Positions 12,906-24,797 of a DNA stretch of 64,000 nt are shown in pieces. Position 1 is the first letter of the stretch. Every line of letters starts with the position of its first letter. Below the pieces are notes generated by a model. That model had not been told where the DNA came from, ran no database searches, and saw only the letters and a list, made by a program, of their open reading frames with translations. The DNA comes from Lethocerus indicus. Taxonomy: Eukaryota > Arthropoda > Insecta > Hemiptera > Belostomatidae. The translations under genes were made by a program, and so were the position numbers. The stretch spans positions 5,687,637-5,751,636 of the forward strand of contig JACDQD010000010.1 in NCBI GenBank assembly GCA_019843655.1. Reading direction: 5' to 3'.

Positions 12906-14294
12906 GACTGCCGGATAGACTTTCATGAAATTGTACAGGAGATAACTAAGAGATTAGGAATGAACAGATAATGAGATACGGGGCTGAACACGTGGAGGCG
13001 GAGGCGGAGGCGGCGTCGACCTTTCGTGAACAACCTCCCGACTTCTTCCTTCGATACATCACCACACCATTCTTAACAACAGCATGACCATCTCCACTCC
13101 CATATTTTATCCTAAGCTTCATCGGCTTTCAACCATAGTCAGTAGCATTCAGCCATTCATATAATGAGGTATTCCTCCAAAAATTTCAAAAAAGGAAGGA
13201 GATATCGTTCATACCAAAATACCACTCCTAATTACGCATAAATCAATCTTAGGTGATCAACAACAAAAATCAACACTCGCGAAAATCAGTAATCAGTGTT
13301 ACCTAATTATAAATAACTGTAATATATCTTATATTAAACTTTTAGCTACGCATAACTAAAAATATTAAGAAATTGTTATCATTGTGTATTGAATGTACTG
13401 AAATATCGTAGAAATAGAAACACTCAGGTTGTTCTATATTAATTTCGACTGTTTATTCGCCTTTGGGAAGAATTTTCTCGATATCTCAACCCGTCATTTC
13501 AGTGGTTCCGGCGTTCTCAATATTCGTTAGATTTCCACGAGTTTTTCTGTTGTTTTTTCTTACAGGAAACGCTATTTTCTTTAAAAATTTCGCGCCCCTC
13601 ACCCCTCCCCCCCTTAACGTCACAATATCTCGAATCATATTATCTGTTTAAAATGTCGCCGCGAATAGTGCGGACAAACCGACTCGCCTTTTTCTGAAAG
13701 CGTTTGCAGACGTTTGATGGACTTTTTCCCCCTCTGTTAATACCCGCAGGTGGATTCCCCTTCAGAGTTGTTTACTTCGTTTTTTTGCCCCCGCCTCTTT
13801 TTCCCTTTTTTTCTCCTTCTGAAGGGCGGAAATTTTCGAGTGGGCCCTTTGAAGGTGGGAAACGAATGGACACCGACATCCGCGTCCAGGTCTTTCCGTC
13901 ACGCCCTTTTATAAAATAATCTGATGTGCCGGGAGATACCGGGTTTGTTTTGCGAATTTAAAAATCAGAGTCCGAACCCAAGATACTTGACTTAATGGCA
14001 ACGTTATTTTTTTTATAAAAAATTCGAATGTAATAACAATTTGTGGCCTAGAATTGAACAATATTCTTCGCCTCCCCAGCTCAGAGACATATTCTCAATT
14101 AAATACTATTCTAAAATACTAACGAATAAGAAAGAAAAATCTTTCTTCCCAATTTCTAATTTAAAGCAGACAAAAATTATTTTCCATCTGCCATTCTATA
14201 TATATTGTTGAAATAATTCTGTACAGTGATTTTAAGAAATTCGAAACTAGATTTCGAAAAATGTTGACAGAGAATATTAACAAATGGGTTAACA

Positions 14295-14658
14295 TTAACC
14301 CATTAAGTACCAATTTTTTTTTCTAAAAATTTTGCATAAAATTTACCTATTTTGATGCATTATTATCAAATAGTACCTCCAAATATGTTTTTAAAACCAG
14401 TTTGTCAAATATTTTTTTTAAATCAAGTCCGATTTGGGGATTAGGGCACTACAGAGCTGAACCAACACATGAGACCAATCATCTTTTATTTTGAACAATA
14501 ATCATAATTACAAGTATTTTAACATGATGTAGTATTTATAATGTGAAATTACTGAAAGTAATAAAAAAAATACTTCCCGTAAACACATATGTCATATCAG
14601 AAAAAATTTAAAAAATTAACTCATCCCCATTTGGGGCCTATGGTACTTAATGAGTTAA
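14295..14658. mobile_element. MITE with TTAA target duplication (piggyBac-like)
   Basis: TTAA at 14295-14298 and 14655-14658 flank 14-bp inverted ends, CCCATTAAGTACCA on the left and TGGTACTTAATGAG on the right (13 of 14 pair). The 360-bp interior is AT-rich and non-coding. TTAA duplication with ends starting CCC/CTC is typical of piggyBac-superfamily non-autonomous elements. Confidence 0.75.
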
Positions 14659-17337
14659 TCGTCCTACACAACTTTGGTTTCAGCCACTGCAGCCAATATC
14701 ATAGGAGTGATAGTCATCCGAAATGGCTAAATATTACAAGGTGCGTTTTGTTAGGTGCGCTTTTTGAATGTTGACGTTGAATTTGATGGTGAAAGCAAAC
14801 CCGCCGCAACAGGAACTTGGGTTCAAGTTTCGCCTATCTTTTCTTGTGTAGCCCTTTTTGTTTTTTCCCTAGATCAGTGTGGTCGGTATGGTGTTTTTAA
14901 GGAATGCTGCATGAAACAGCTATGCACAATTGGGAAGAAATTGTCGGCCGGGGCTTCGATAGGTTCGTGAGAAAATGTTCCTCTTGCCCCGGATTGTACT
15001 CGAACGATTCCCCCCCCCCTTCCCTCAAAGACAGGTCCCCATGTACTTGCAATTTAAGGGTTCAGATCCTTTATAGGCTCGGATTCTTGGGCTTATTTTA
15101 TTTGGTGATACGAGGGTCGCGGGTTAACAGCGGGGGGGCGGGAGGTTTACGATCCGGCAAATCCCCAGGATGGATGAATCAGGTCGGGCGATAGCGGCAT
15201 ACCTCCCGGCGCTATAACGTTGAGGCCGTTCCATCTTACGGCTAAATAATACTCACCATTCTCAATTCCAATCCTACATTCAACAGGAAACTATTTCCAC
15301 AATTCCTAGACCACAATTCGGGGCAATGTTCTCTCTTATTACAAATGTCACAACCCGTCTCTCAATCCCTAAACAGCATTAGAGACGATAACGCTGTCAT
15401 AATTTATTTTTAACACCTCCCAATATTAGTTTTATAAAAACCAGTTAGTCAATTATTAATCAGGCGCAAGGAACAATTTATTGAAGGGTGGACGCAAACG
15501 ATGGTCTTATTAACACTAGCCCAGTGCCCACAGGTCATAAAGGTCATTAGCCATGCGATTTTCAAGCTCCATTCCATTCATTTAAGTTTTAAGCTTGACC
15601 GTTTTCGCTCATTGCCGTCATAAAAGAAATTCCATAAGACACCAACGCGTCAGTTTAAATTGTAAGATGGAACGTTTCAAAGTGTGATATTCCAAAATGT
15701 CGAGAACTGATATAGAAAAAGAAGACCCGATTTTCATACAAAAGAGCACACAATTTTATATGCCGCATTCTATTTCCTACTTTAAAAAAATAAAGTATAC
15801 GAATTGTCCCATCGGTGCCAGGGGCGCGATCTATCGTACGGTCCTTGAACTATTTGAACACCGAATCGTGCTTGAATCTCTAGCCGAATATCGGCAATGA
15901 AATATCCGATGATAAACAATTAACGATAGCGATATTGACGACTTATCTATAAAATATTCGGCATCGATCGATTGCTCGTAATCGACTACTAAAACTACTT
16001 TTTTTTCGTGGAAATGGCAATAGTAAAGGAAGGACTTTACGACTGAGTGAATTGTGTATTAACGATGTTCTGTACGCCCGCAAAAATTTAGCACCCTGTA
16101 GACAAGAGAGTGTAACAGTGCAGTGACAGTCCTCACACGGCCGCCCGGTTATGTAACAGTTACTGCCTCACTGTAACACTGTAAATCGGCACTGCCCAAT
16201 ATAAGTGGGGATAATTACATTCAAAACTTCCAAACTAATAAAGCTCAAAGTCTTATATTACATTCAGCCAGTTGTTTAATGCGGATCTCGGATTAGTCTG
16301 ATTCCTTCCGAGGGCTGGATGCCTGCAGTTCTAACCTAAAGGACGGAAGCCGAGCCCGAAGCTAATCAGGACGGGAGTAAAGTGGAGGCTGGAAAATGCA
16401 AAATTCCCCGCTATCGGGAGACGGAGCCATCCGTTTTACGATGGATAGTAAAACAGACGCTGAAGGGATTGGGGGAAGTGGAGGCCCTTCCAATTAACTA
16501 ATCGTCAAGGAGGGGGGAGAAAATCGGCCAATTACCATACGAGTCATCCCAATTAATTTCAGTCTTCTCCGCTATAACGGATTCCGTGTAAATTTTCAAA
16601 ACGCCGATTTAACGCCGGCACGTCCCTTAAACACCTGAAGGTAACCTCGGCCCGACTGAATAACGATTTCTATGGACGCCGAAACAATTCCTAGTTTGCA
16701 ACATTCAATTTTATAATACTTCAGTAACGCATTAGGAGAAAGATGGACAGGATTAGGGAAACAGGATATCTCAATTACATTAAACGTAGCGATTGTAAAA
16801 AAATAATCGCGTAAAACGATTGTCCAGGCGACTGTTAAGTAACAGACACCTCGGTGTCGGGTCTTTGCTCGAAGGGCCGCACGGTGAAAAACAAAAGGAG
16901 CCGGGGACAAAAAGCGGGCTGGAAGGCGGTTAATTGCGATAATTTTAATTTATGCGATTAAAGTTGCGCAATGAAGTTGGCCGACTCGTCGAGTTAATTT
17001 AGTAAATTGACAACGGCGCCTAATCCGTTTACGAGCACGACGAGAAGGGGATGAGGGAGGAGGCGGCACCGTGGATAATGTCTAGCTAACCCCCATTATT
17101 ATTTTCATGTCCGCCTTCCCCCGTACATAACTCCCTCTCTGTCCCTCCGTTTATCTGTACACCTGTTTCTGCGTGTGTATACACATCTGACGGTTTTATT
17201 TGGTCCAACATGTTGAACGGACAGAAATTGAGGAGGACAGCCTATATTTAATACATTAATTTATTTTTGCAAAAAATTTTTATTTCCCAGCAGTTGACTA
17301 TGTTCAGTGCAGTACAGAAAATATATTCAATGCATCG
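14659..17337. other. Gene-free stretch
   Basis: No coding exon was recognised. The interval holds the hairpin at 16109-16180 and unremarkable mixed sequence; the 104-codon minus frame at 16596-16910 has no recognisable motif. Confidence 0.45.
16109..16180. other. Hairpin of about 72 nt
   Basis: The arm AGTGTAACAGTGCAGTGAC (16109-16127) pairs with GTTACTGCCTCACTGTAACA (16159-16178) over about 18 of 22 positions, with a loop of about 30 nt. Size and shape are within pre-miRNA range, but sequence alone cannot separate this from a decayed foldback element. Confidence 0.35.
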
Positions 17338-18620
17338 ATGAAATATATATTTTATCACACAACTAGTCAAAACTATTAGGTTCTGACTTCCAAATATATG
17401 ATAGGAAACCTATCTGGTATTGTGTATTTACGATCATAAATGTTTAGATGTCTGTATAAATACAAATTATTAGATATAGATTAGCGCCACCCTGAGTGTG
17501 GTGCGGAAATGTACTTAACTAAAGTTCATTCGGTGCACTATCACCATTAAACTAGCGCCCCTTGAGGGTGGTGCGGAAATGTACTTAACTAAAGTTCGTT
17601 CGGTGCACTCGCACCGGTAAACTAGCGCCCCTTGAGGGTGGTGCGGGAATGTACTTAACTAAAGTTCGTTCGGTGCACTCGCACCGGTAAACTAGCGCCC
17701 CTTGAGGGTGGTGCGGGAATGTACTTAACTAAAGTTCGTTCGGTGCACTCGCACCGGTAAACTAGCGCCCCTTGAGGGTGGTGCGGGAATGTACTTAACT
17801 AAAGTTCGTTCGGTGCACTCGCACCGGTAAACTAGCGCCCCTTGAGGGTGGTGCGGGAATGTACTTAACTAAAGTTCGTTCGGTGCACTCGCACCGGTAA
17901 ACTAGCGCCCCTTGAGGGTGGTGCGGGAATGTACTTAACTAAAGTTCGTTCGGTGCACTCGCACCGGTAAACTAGCGCCCCTTGAGGGTGGTGCGGGAAT
18001 GTACTTAACTAAAGTTCGTTCGGTGCACTCGCACCGGTAAACTAGCGCCCCTTGAGGGTGGTGCGGGAATGTACTTAACTAAAGTTCGTTCGGTGCACTC
18101 GCACCGGTAAACTAGCGCCCCTTGAGGGTGGTGCGGGAATGTACTTAACTAAAGTTCGTTCGGTGCACTCGCACCGATAAACTAGCGCCCCCTTGAGGGT
18201 GGTGCGGGAATGTACTTAACTAAAGTTCGTTCGGTGCACTCGCACCGATAAACTAGCGCCCCTTGAGGGTGGTGCGGGAATGTACTTAACTAAAGTTCGT
18301 TCGGTGCACTCGCACCGATAAACTAGCGCCCCTTGAGGGTGGTGCGGAAATGTACTTAACTAAAGTTCGTTCGGTGCACTCGCACCGGCAAACTAGCGCC
18401 CCCCTGAGGGTTGTGCGGAAATATACTGAACTAACTAGATTAGTTAGTTCGAATGTACCGATTAACTAAATTACTAAAACTAAATTTTTTCAATTAATTT
18501 CGGATTTAACAGGAAACCTTTTACGATCTTAAATACACAATACCAATTAAGTTTCCTGTCATGTATTTGGAAATCAAAACCTAATAGTTGTGACCAGTTG
18601 TGTGGTCAAATATATACTTG
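17338..18620 (+). mobile_element. Foldback-like element with 70-bp internal minisatellite (copy 1)
   Basis: The left end, about 17338-17450, and the right end, about 18515-18620, are inverted repeats of roughly 105 bp, sharing for example CACACAACT followed by ACTATTAGGTT and TATTGTGTATTTA. Between them lies a tandem array of a 70-bp unit. No coding capacity is present. TIRs around a minisatellite core resemble foldback-type or other non-autonomous DNA elements. The target-site duplication is unclear because both ends run into TATATA-rich sequence. Confidence 0.75.
17482..18440 (+). repeat. Minisatellite, 70-bp unit, about 13.5 copies
   Basis: Units start at 17482, 17553, 17623 and then every 70 bases, each opening with TAGCGCCCCTTGAGGGTGGT and containing TACTTAACTAAAGTTCG and CGGTGCACTCGCACCG. 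Central units are nearly identical, while the first unit and the last two carry substitutions and 1-2 base indels. Edge divergence with core homogeneity indicates recent expansion. The sequence CGGTGCACTCGCACCG inside each unit is itself a near-palindrome. Confidence 0.95.
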
Positions 18621-18732
18621 ACAGACAGGTAATCTGACAAAGACTTTTAACAAAATCCCTCCCAACCCAAATAAGACAAACAACATCCCCCAAAAACTCA
18701 ATAACAAGACACACACACATATATATATACAC

Positions 18733-18882
18733 ATGACAGATAACTACCACAATACAAGTGCCAAAAAAACATCCAAAGTGCTAACAGTGACTAACACCGC
18801 TACTGAAGATGGCGAGCAGCCGAAACCGGTCTAGCAAAAGACCAAACCGGCGAGAGGAGACAGAAACATCACGAACCTACAG
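18733..18882 (-). mobile_element. Hairpin-MITE right half
   Basis: This half-copy contains CATCCAAAGTGCTAACAGTG, CTACTGAAGATGGCGAGCAG and the terminal arm CGGCGAGAGGAGACAGAAAC. It lies about 110 bp beyond the right terminal repeat of minisatellite element copy 1. Confidence 0.8.
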
Positions 18883-21800
18883 TTTTATTTAACCTTCCTT
18901 TTGAGTTAGGGGTTGGGGGGGCGGCGATCTGTGTCGAAAGCGTCGGGACATCAGTGAGGATGGCCTCGTTAAAGCGTAACGAGACCGTTGCAGGCCTCGG
19001 GCTGCGATAAGCCCGAATAGGTGCACCGGGATTAACAGCCGGGAACTGCGCAGATAGCGCAACTGTCTACACACTCGGAGTTGGTGCGATTGTCCCAGCC
19101 GTAGACCCCCCCTTAATATTCACGTATAGAATAGAGAGACCCGAATTTTTCGCTTTTCCTATTCCCCTCCGCCATGTATGTTTTCTTCCAATCTAGATAT
19201 GTCTGTCGCACTCACCAGGAAAGTTTGTCAGAGTTATCGATCTCGCCAAAAATATGCTAGTATTTCGTTTTATTTTAAGTACAATTTTTTAAATTATATC
19301 AAGTTACAGTGCGATTTGATAACGCGAAGAAGTACCATCCATTTATGGTACTCCCGCAGGAGGGTGATTTGAACATTGGAGTGATTGGATATTTGGATCG
19401 GGAAACTTCCAGTGTGTTTTGTTAGATACTATGACAACAAATGCGCTGTTCTTCTTTATCCCTTAGTTTTCGCTTTAAATCAGTGCATTATAATAAATTT
19501 TTATGTCAGGAGTGTTAAGATCTGCGATCAAAATCGCGGTCCAAAAATTGTTTTTCTGAACGATTTCAGAATTAACTAATCAACTAATATAGGACTTATT
19601 TCTACTAAGGCCCCGGCCGTTAAGCGCAAGTTTATGAAAAATCGAGACCAGATGAAGCCGTGTCAGAAGTCCTGCAGAAATTGAGTTAGGTAATATTCAG
19701 GATCCGAGGTAGAGGACTGCTTATTGGTGCTAATAACACTGTTTATGCGGGGGCCGGTAGCTCGGGGCCCGAAGGAATGGATGGGCGGAGCCACCTTTTC
19801 CGATACTGCGAATTTTCCAAGAAATTGAAGAAATCCCGGTCCGAATCCGCACTCTGTTTCCGACCGAATTGGATTCTGGATTTATTTTTCTCCACCGTGA
19901 TTGATCCGGTAACAATTATCCCCACCCACGTTTTATCCGAAAAGTTGACGAAGAGCAAGAACTACGGTGTCCCTTTCCCGTCTTTTAAATTTTATTTGAA
20001 AAAATATATCATATTCGTCGAGGCTTAGAAGGGTTTCTTTCTGGGGAAATTGTAAAACCAGTAATTCCATCTTCGTAATTCTTCTGAGGATGTAAAAAAC
20101 ACCAAAACTCGGTAAGATTCGAGCGAACGAAGAAACGCTTATATTAATATACAAAGCGTGACGGTTTCATTCCCGGAAGAATGAAGCGTTTTTCTAGATT
20201 TTAGCATATAGAAAAACACTTGCATAAGGCACCGCAAAAGTATTTCATTCCACAGAATTGCGTGTAGTACTTGGAACATTGAAAGTGTGGTCAAGATTTA
20301 TTTATACTATAAGGCAGTTTCTGGAATTAATTGTTCCGGTTTCATAATTTCTTCTCATGAATTTTCATAGTTCCTTCTCTTATACAGCGCAAATAGATTT
20401 CCGCGTGAGCTTTTATGCACTTTTTTGTATAAAATAGGATTGTATAAATTTGCATTGTTCATTTAGCATTCTTAATGAATTCTAGTAATTGCTGTATTGA
20501 TTTTTCATTGTTGTCTAGTATTTTTTCTATTGTTTTATTATTAAGTTGTTTCATTATTATTTTTCAAAACGTTATGGGTTAAACTGTATATTTGTTGAAA
20601 ATGTATATAAAATCCGGGGACAGAAACCAAATCGTACTAGTAGTCTAATGTATACATTTACATTGTTCGCTTATCGAACCTGTATAATCTAGGAAAAGAT
20701 TTTTTTCTGGGTTAGGTTTAGTGGCTGTGGAAGGAAATTGGGGGAAGCCCCGACCACCGGCCTCATTCCAATTTCCCTTCGGCCTCGGACGTTGGGAACT
20801 CCTCCGCCCTAAAATCGGGTCTCTATCTCTGCACGGTAAAAATCTCTACTAGACGCGGGGGATTTTTTTTGCCAATTTTCCCCCCCTGTTTTCCCTTTAT
20901 TTTTGCCCCGGGAGCCCGGAAGCTGCACCGATAGACGGCCCCGGAGGCCGGTACCGATAAAACTCTATAGGATTTGCCCCTTCCTCGTATTATGAATATA
21001 GAAGGAAGGCCGGGGGCTTATTCCAATTTTTCTTTTTTTCTTCCGTTTCGCCGATACGGCGGAGTGGGGATAAGAAAATAAGAATATAAAAAATAAATCA
21101 GAAGTGTAATGTAATCCTGATCTAGATGTGTCTTCATGGCGGGAGCGCGCTGGTTCGTGTGCGCGCCTTCCTGGCCCGCTGCATGGCGGGGGAAGGAAAT
21201 TGGAAATGCGGGGGTTCCCGAGGGAAGTGGCAGGACTCTCCTTATTGAAAGCGGGAGGATCTTCAATCACAATTTGGGATCCCGAATTCAACAGGAAGAG
21301 GAAGACAGGAGAAACAACGCCGTCCCAGAGATTCGAACTTGCCCAGAGGAGAATGAAAACCGGCTAAAGTGATGCACTGTCAGGATCTTGCGTACTTGTC
21401 CCTTTTGAATATCGTTACGAAATAATATAACAGATTGAGGAAGGAGAAAATAAAGCGGGTGTACACAGTTTCATTACGTATCGGAATCTTGTTAAAGGTA
21501 GTAATCCCCTCCTAATAATTATGACAACTGACGTATCAGGTGAATTTTCAACTTTCTTCTCTGGTATCTAGACTTGGAAAAATAACTGATGTCTGTGTGG
21601 AACTCGAGGCTATATTGAGCGCTTATTTCTCCGAACAATCCCTGCTTACGACTAACATAGAAACTCCCACGTCGGATCCAAAGTAATGGCGGTCCTGGTT
21701 TAGTCGTAGCCGTTTTGCGTTATCTTCCGTACGGTGTAGCTCTCTCAACGATGATTGGGTCGATAAAGACGAGTTATCGGATAAAGGGTGAGTTATTCTC

Positions 21801-22502
21801 ACCGTTTCCTCGAGTTAAACTGTCTCGAACCGAAACTCGGAAGATCTCGGGTTGCTTAAAGGACTCTTCTGTTTCTTTATATTATTATCATCCTCCTACC
21901 CCAATAGCTACCCACGGATATCGCCACGCTAGTGGCAAGAAAAATACACCCGATTGAGCTGTGAAACTTAGGCTTGGGCAGGAACTTAAGAGAGGTTCGC
22001 GCGTTTCAAACACAGAACCCTGGTCGAGGGGGTCTCGCCCCCGAAATACTGCGGGTCCTCTCGCAGTAATTTCAATTTTTTTCACCGCGTTTAACGCGCC
22101 GAGGGGCGCCGAATCGGAGCGGAAACTTTCATGGAGCCCGGCCAAAAAAAAAGGAAAATAATAAAAAAAAACAAAAAATTTCCCCGGGGTGGTGGTGGGG
22201 CGGGTTGCTCAAACCGAGGGTGAAAAAAGGCACGGGCGCACACCCCGCACAAACCTTCCCGACCTATTTATTCATATGGGGGGCCGGGGGTGGCCGAGGC
22301 TCAGTTTAAGGGCGGTCCACCGGATAATCGCCGCCCGAGCCTAAAATAGAGCCGCCATTTCGGTTTTCAACGGGCATTTCCGCGTTTTTATGAACATTGC
22401 GGGGAGGAGGGAGAGGGCAGAAAAATATTATGTCCCGGTATTGTCCGGCACAGAGGTACAGCTGACAAAATGGGGGGCACAGCCTCGAATCAAACCCTAT
22501 GC
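18883..22502. other. Gene-free stretch
   Basis: GC-rich blocks (18890-19120, 20730-21350, 21960-22450) alternate with AT-rich sequence. Overlapping short frames on both strands look like by-products of composition. Nothing is recognised. Confidence 0.45.
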
Positions 22503-22730
22503 ATTATTGTAGGTTCGTGATGTTTCTGTCTCCTCTCGCTGGTTTGGTCTATTGCTGGACCGGTTTCGGCCGCTCGCCATCTTCAGTAGCGCTGTTAGTC
22601 ACTGTTAGCACTTTGGATGTTTTTTGGGCATCCTCACTGCACTGTCACTTTCACATGTACTCAAACACACAACACTGTACACAAACACTACAGTACTATT
22701 CCAACCCCTCCCAGACCACAAAATAGGTAT
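22503..22730 (+). mobile_element. Hairpin-MITE copy
   Basis: Left arm from 22508 (GTAGGTTCGTGATGTTTCTG), middle blocks including TTGGGCATCCTCACTGCACT, and the opposite outer terminus TTCCAACCCCTCCCAGACCA followed by CAAAATAGGTAT. The right inner arm has been lost. Confidence 0.82.
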
Positions 22731-22939
22731 ATTAAACCTATGCATTATCATAACCCCGCCATTAAATTGAGACTATTATATTTGGTGGCGAAAAATCATG
22801 GGCTCCTCGTCTAGGAGTTAATCGGCCAGACACGTCCGTCTCTTCAATTTATAATATAGATCTGCTCTTAATATTGTATAGAGAGCAAAACTTTCACGCC
22901 ACCCAGACGGGAGAATGAACTAAATAATTATAGTTCAAC

Positions 22940-23444
22940 ATACCTGTTTTGTGGTCTGCGAGGGGTTGGAATGCCGTAGATTTCGTGTGTTTCAGTCTCC
23001 TCCCCGGTTCGGTCTTTTGCTAGACCGGTTTCGGCCGCTCGCCGTAAACGCGGTTATTAGGTCCAAAATGCTGTTTTTAGGCACAAAATCGGCCCAAAAA
23101 TGCGATTTTTAGGGCCAATTATGCGGATTTTAGGCGCAAAATCAGCCCAAAAATGCGAATTTTAGGGCCAATTATGCGGATTTTAGGCGCAAAATCGTCC
23201 GAAAATGCGATTTTTAGGCGTAAATCGGCCAAAACATGGGGTTTTTAGTTCCAAAAATGATGTTTTTAGGCACAAAACCGGGCCAAAAATCCGGTGCAAA
23301 AATCGCATTTTTGGGCCGATTTTGCGCCATAAAACCGCATTTTTGGGCCGATTTTGTGCTTAAAAACAGCATTTTTGGGCCTAAAAGCCACATTTTTTGG
23401 CCAGATTTTGACCAGCGAGAGGAGACAGAAACACACGAAATCTA
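22940..23444 (+). mobile_element. Hairpin-MITE copy carrying a palindromic array
   Basis: The left terminus TACCTGTTTTGTGGTCTGCG and arm (22940-23045) and a right arm (23412-23444, ending GACAGAAACACACGAAATCT) enclose about 365 bp not seen in the other copies. The outermost right terminus is missing. Confidence 0.8.
23046..23411. repeat. Palindromic array of a roughly 53-bp unit
   Basis: The first half repeats a unit of about 53 bases (GCGCAAAATCAGCCCAAAAA, TGCGAATTTTAGGGCCAATT, ATGCGGATTTTAG). From about 23290 the same motifs appear in reverse complement (ATTTTTGGGCCGATTTTGCG). Each unit also holds an internal GGCCCAAAAATGCGATTTTT dyad, so there are palindromes at two scales. Confidence 0.85.
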
Positions 23445-23848
23445 GGATAACTAAATATACGTTTTGACATTATTAACAAACTTCATTGGAATCTGACAGA
23501 TGATTGAATTTCTAATTTTTTTTGGTCAGGAATTATACCTTTATCGTGTGAAGGTTCCTCTACGCTAGTCTACGCCAATAGCGCCGTACTTCCTAATGAA
23601 CTTGAGGCATAAAAGTTATTTGCGAGGGGAACGATTCAGTAAGTAAAAAAAAATTCTTGAAAGTAATTCGTCTATTTCTCCAGTAACTTCCGTAATTTAC
23701 AGAAATATATTAGAATTAAACAAGTCGGGCGACGTTTCATTCGTCTCGGTTCGCTTCAATTTGCTCGAGCACGAGATTTACAGTACGGAGAGTGTCGCGG
23801 CGGGGCTGGAAGTGGGGGATGCTCCGGATAGAGGAGAAGACGGTACAC

Positions 23849-23910
23849 CAGAGAGAGAGAGGGAGGGAGAGAGAGAGAGAGAGAGAGAGGGAGGGAGGGA
23901 GAGAGAGATA
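23849..23910 (+). repeat. GA/GGGA-rich simple repeat
   Basis: Mixed GAGA and GGGA units. The purine-rich strand continues loosely to about 24000. Confidence 0.85.
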
Positions 23911-23911
23911 G

Positions 23912-24517
23912 TTGTGAGGGGTAAGGAGGAGGGGCGAGATTGATAAGGGGCGGAGGGAGGGAGTGAGGGAGTGATGTGATAGAGTGATGTATGAGGGAGG
24001 TAATTGTGGGAGGTCGGACAGAAGAGAGGACAGCGCCCCTAATGAATTTCGACCTACCCCCTCAGGAGATGTGTCAACTGTGCCCCTTCAATAGCAGGGA
24101 ACCCCGGCACAATTAATGTGCCTAACTAATTGCGACCAGAATAGACGGTCAAATAATCGAAATATAAACGTTTCTCCCTACAAGATCAAATATTCCCCAT
24201 ATACGATCAATGCATAATAGGTTGGGTCATTGAGCAGTACTTCGAATGGAATATTAACTTCCGATAAAACAAAATCTATTTCATCTCTTTAGTACTGTCA
24301 AAATAGCGCCGAAATAGGCCCAAATGAGTGGATTTTCACCGAATAATCAACGTTAAAAAGCTTTATTACACAGCCAAAAGTTTTTTATTTTAATTGGTCT
24401 ATGGGCCAATAATTATAAATATTGATAACAACAGGTAAATAATTTAAGGATATGTTTATTCATCCTTCTCAACAGCACAATAAAGCGACAGCATTGAGAG
24501 AGTGGAGAAACAATTAT

Positions 24518-24583
<66 letters not shown>

Positions 24584-24797
24584 TTCGTCGTGTAGAAATT
24601 AGATACAGAATTATCGCGACAATAAGATTTAAGTACCAAATGCTGACAATCTCCAAACTTGCTTATATAAATAATTCTTAAGGAATTGGTTACAATTCAT
24701 ATTATAGTGTGACAATTTAGCGTAAGATATATTTTTGAAAAAATAATGATAGTACAAATAATGGTTTTCGTCGTGGGGCAAAAGTAAGTCTTAAGAC
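23912..24797. other. URM1 downstream region
   Basis: Contains the (TA)n tract and the probable URM1 3' UTR adjoining 24798. A minus-strand AATAAA lies near 24450, which would imply a 3' UTR of about 350 bases if it is used. Confidence 0.4.
24533..24580. repeat. (TA)n microsatellite
   Basis: An uninterrupted run of about 24 TA units, downstream of the URM1 stop codon. Confidence 0.97.

Larger units (their letters stand above)
7201..14294. other. Long gene-free stretch
   Basis: CpG-containing intergenic sequence with homopolymer C, G and A runs, the CCCT and GA simple repeats, and only short open frames. No gene, tRNA or repeat longer than 100 bp was recognised. Confidence 0.45.

Noticed and set aside
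17482..18440. Regular 70-bp repeats resembling a CRISPR array
   Set aside because: There are no unique spacers; the whole unit repeats, the setting is a eukaryotic genome, and inverted ends show a transposable element.
21318..21335. AGATTCGAACTT, reverse B-box-like word that might mark a tRNA or tRNA-derived SINE
   Set aside because: No matching T-stem or A box was found on the minus strand.
23236..23445. Open frame with repeated FG/FWADF motifs
   Set aside because: It is a translation of the palindromic 53-bp array.
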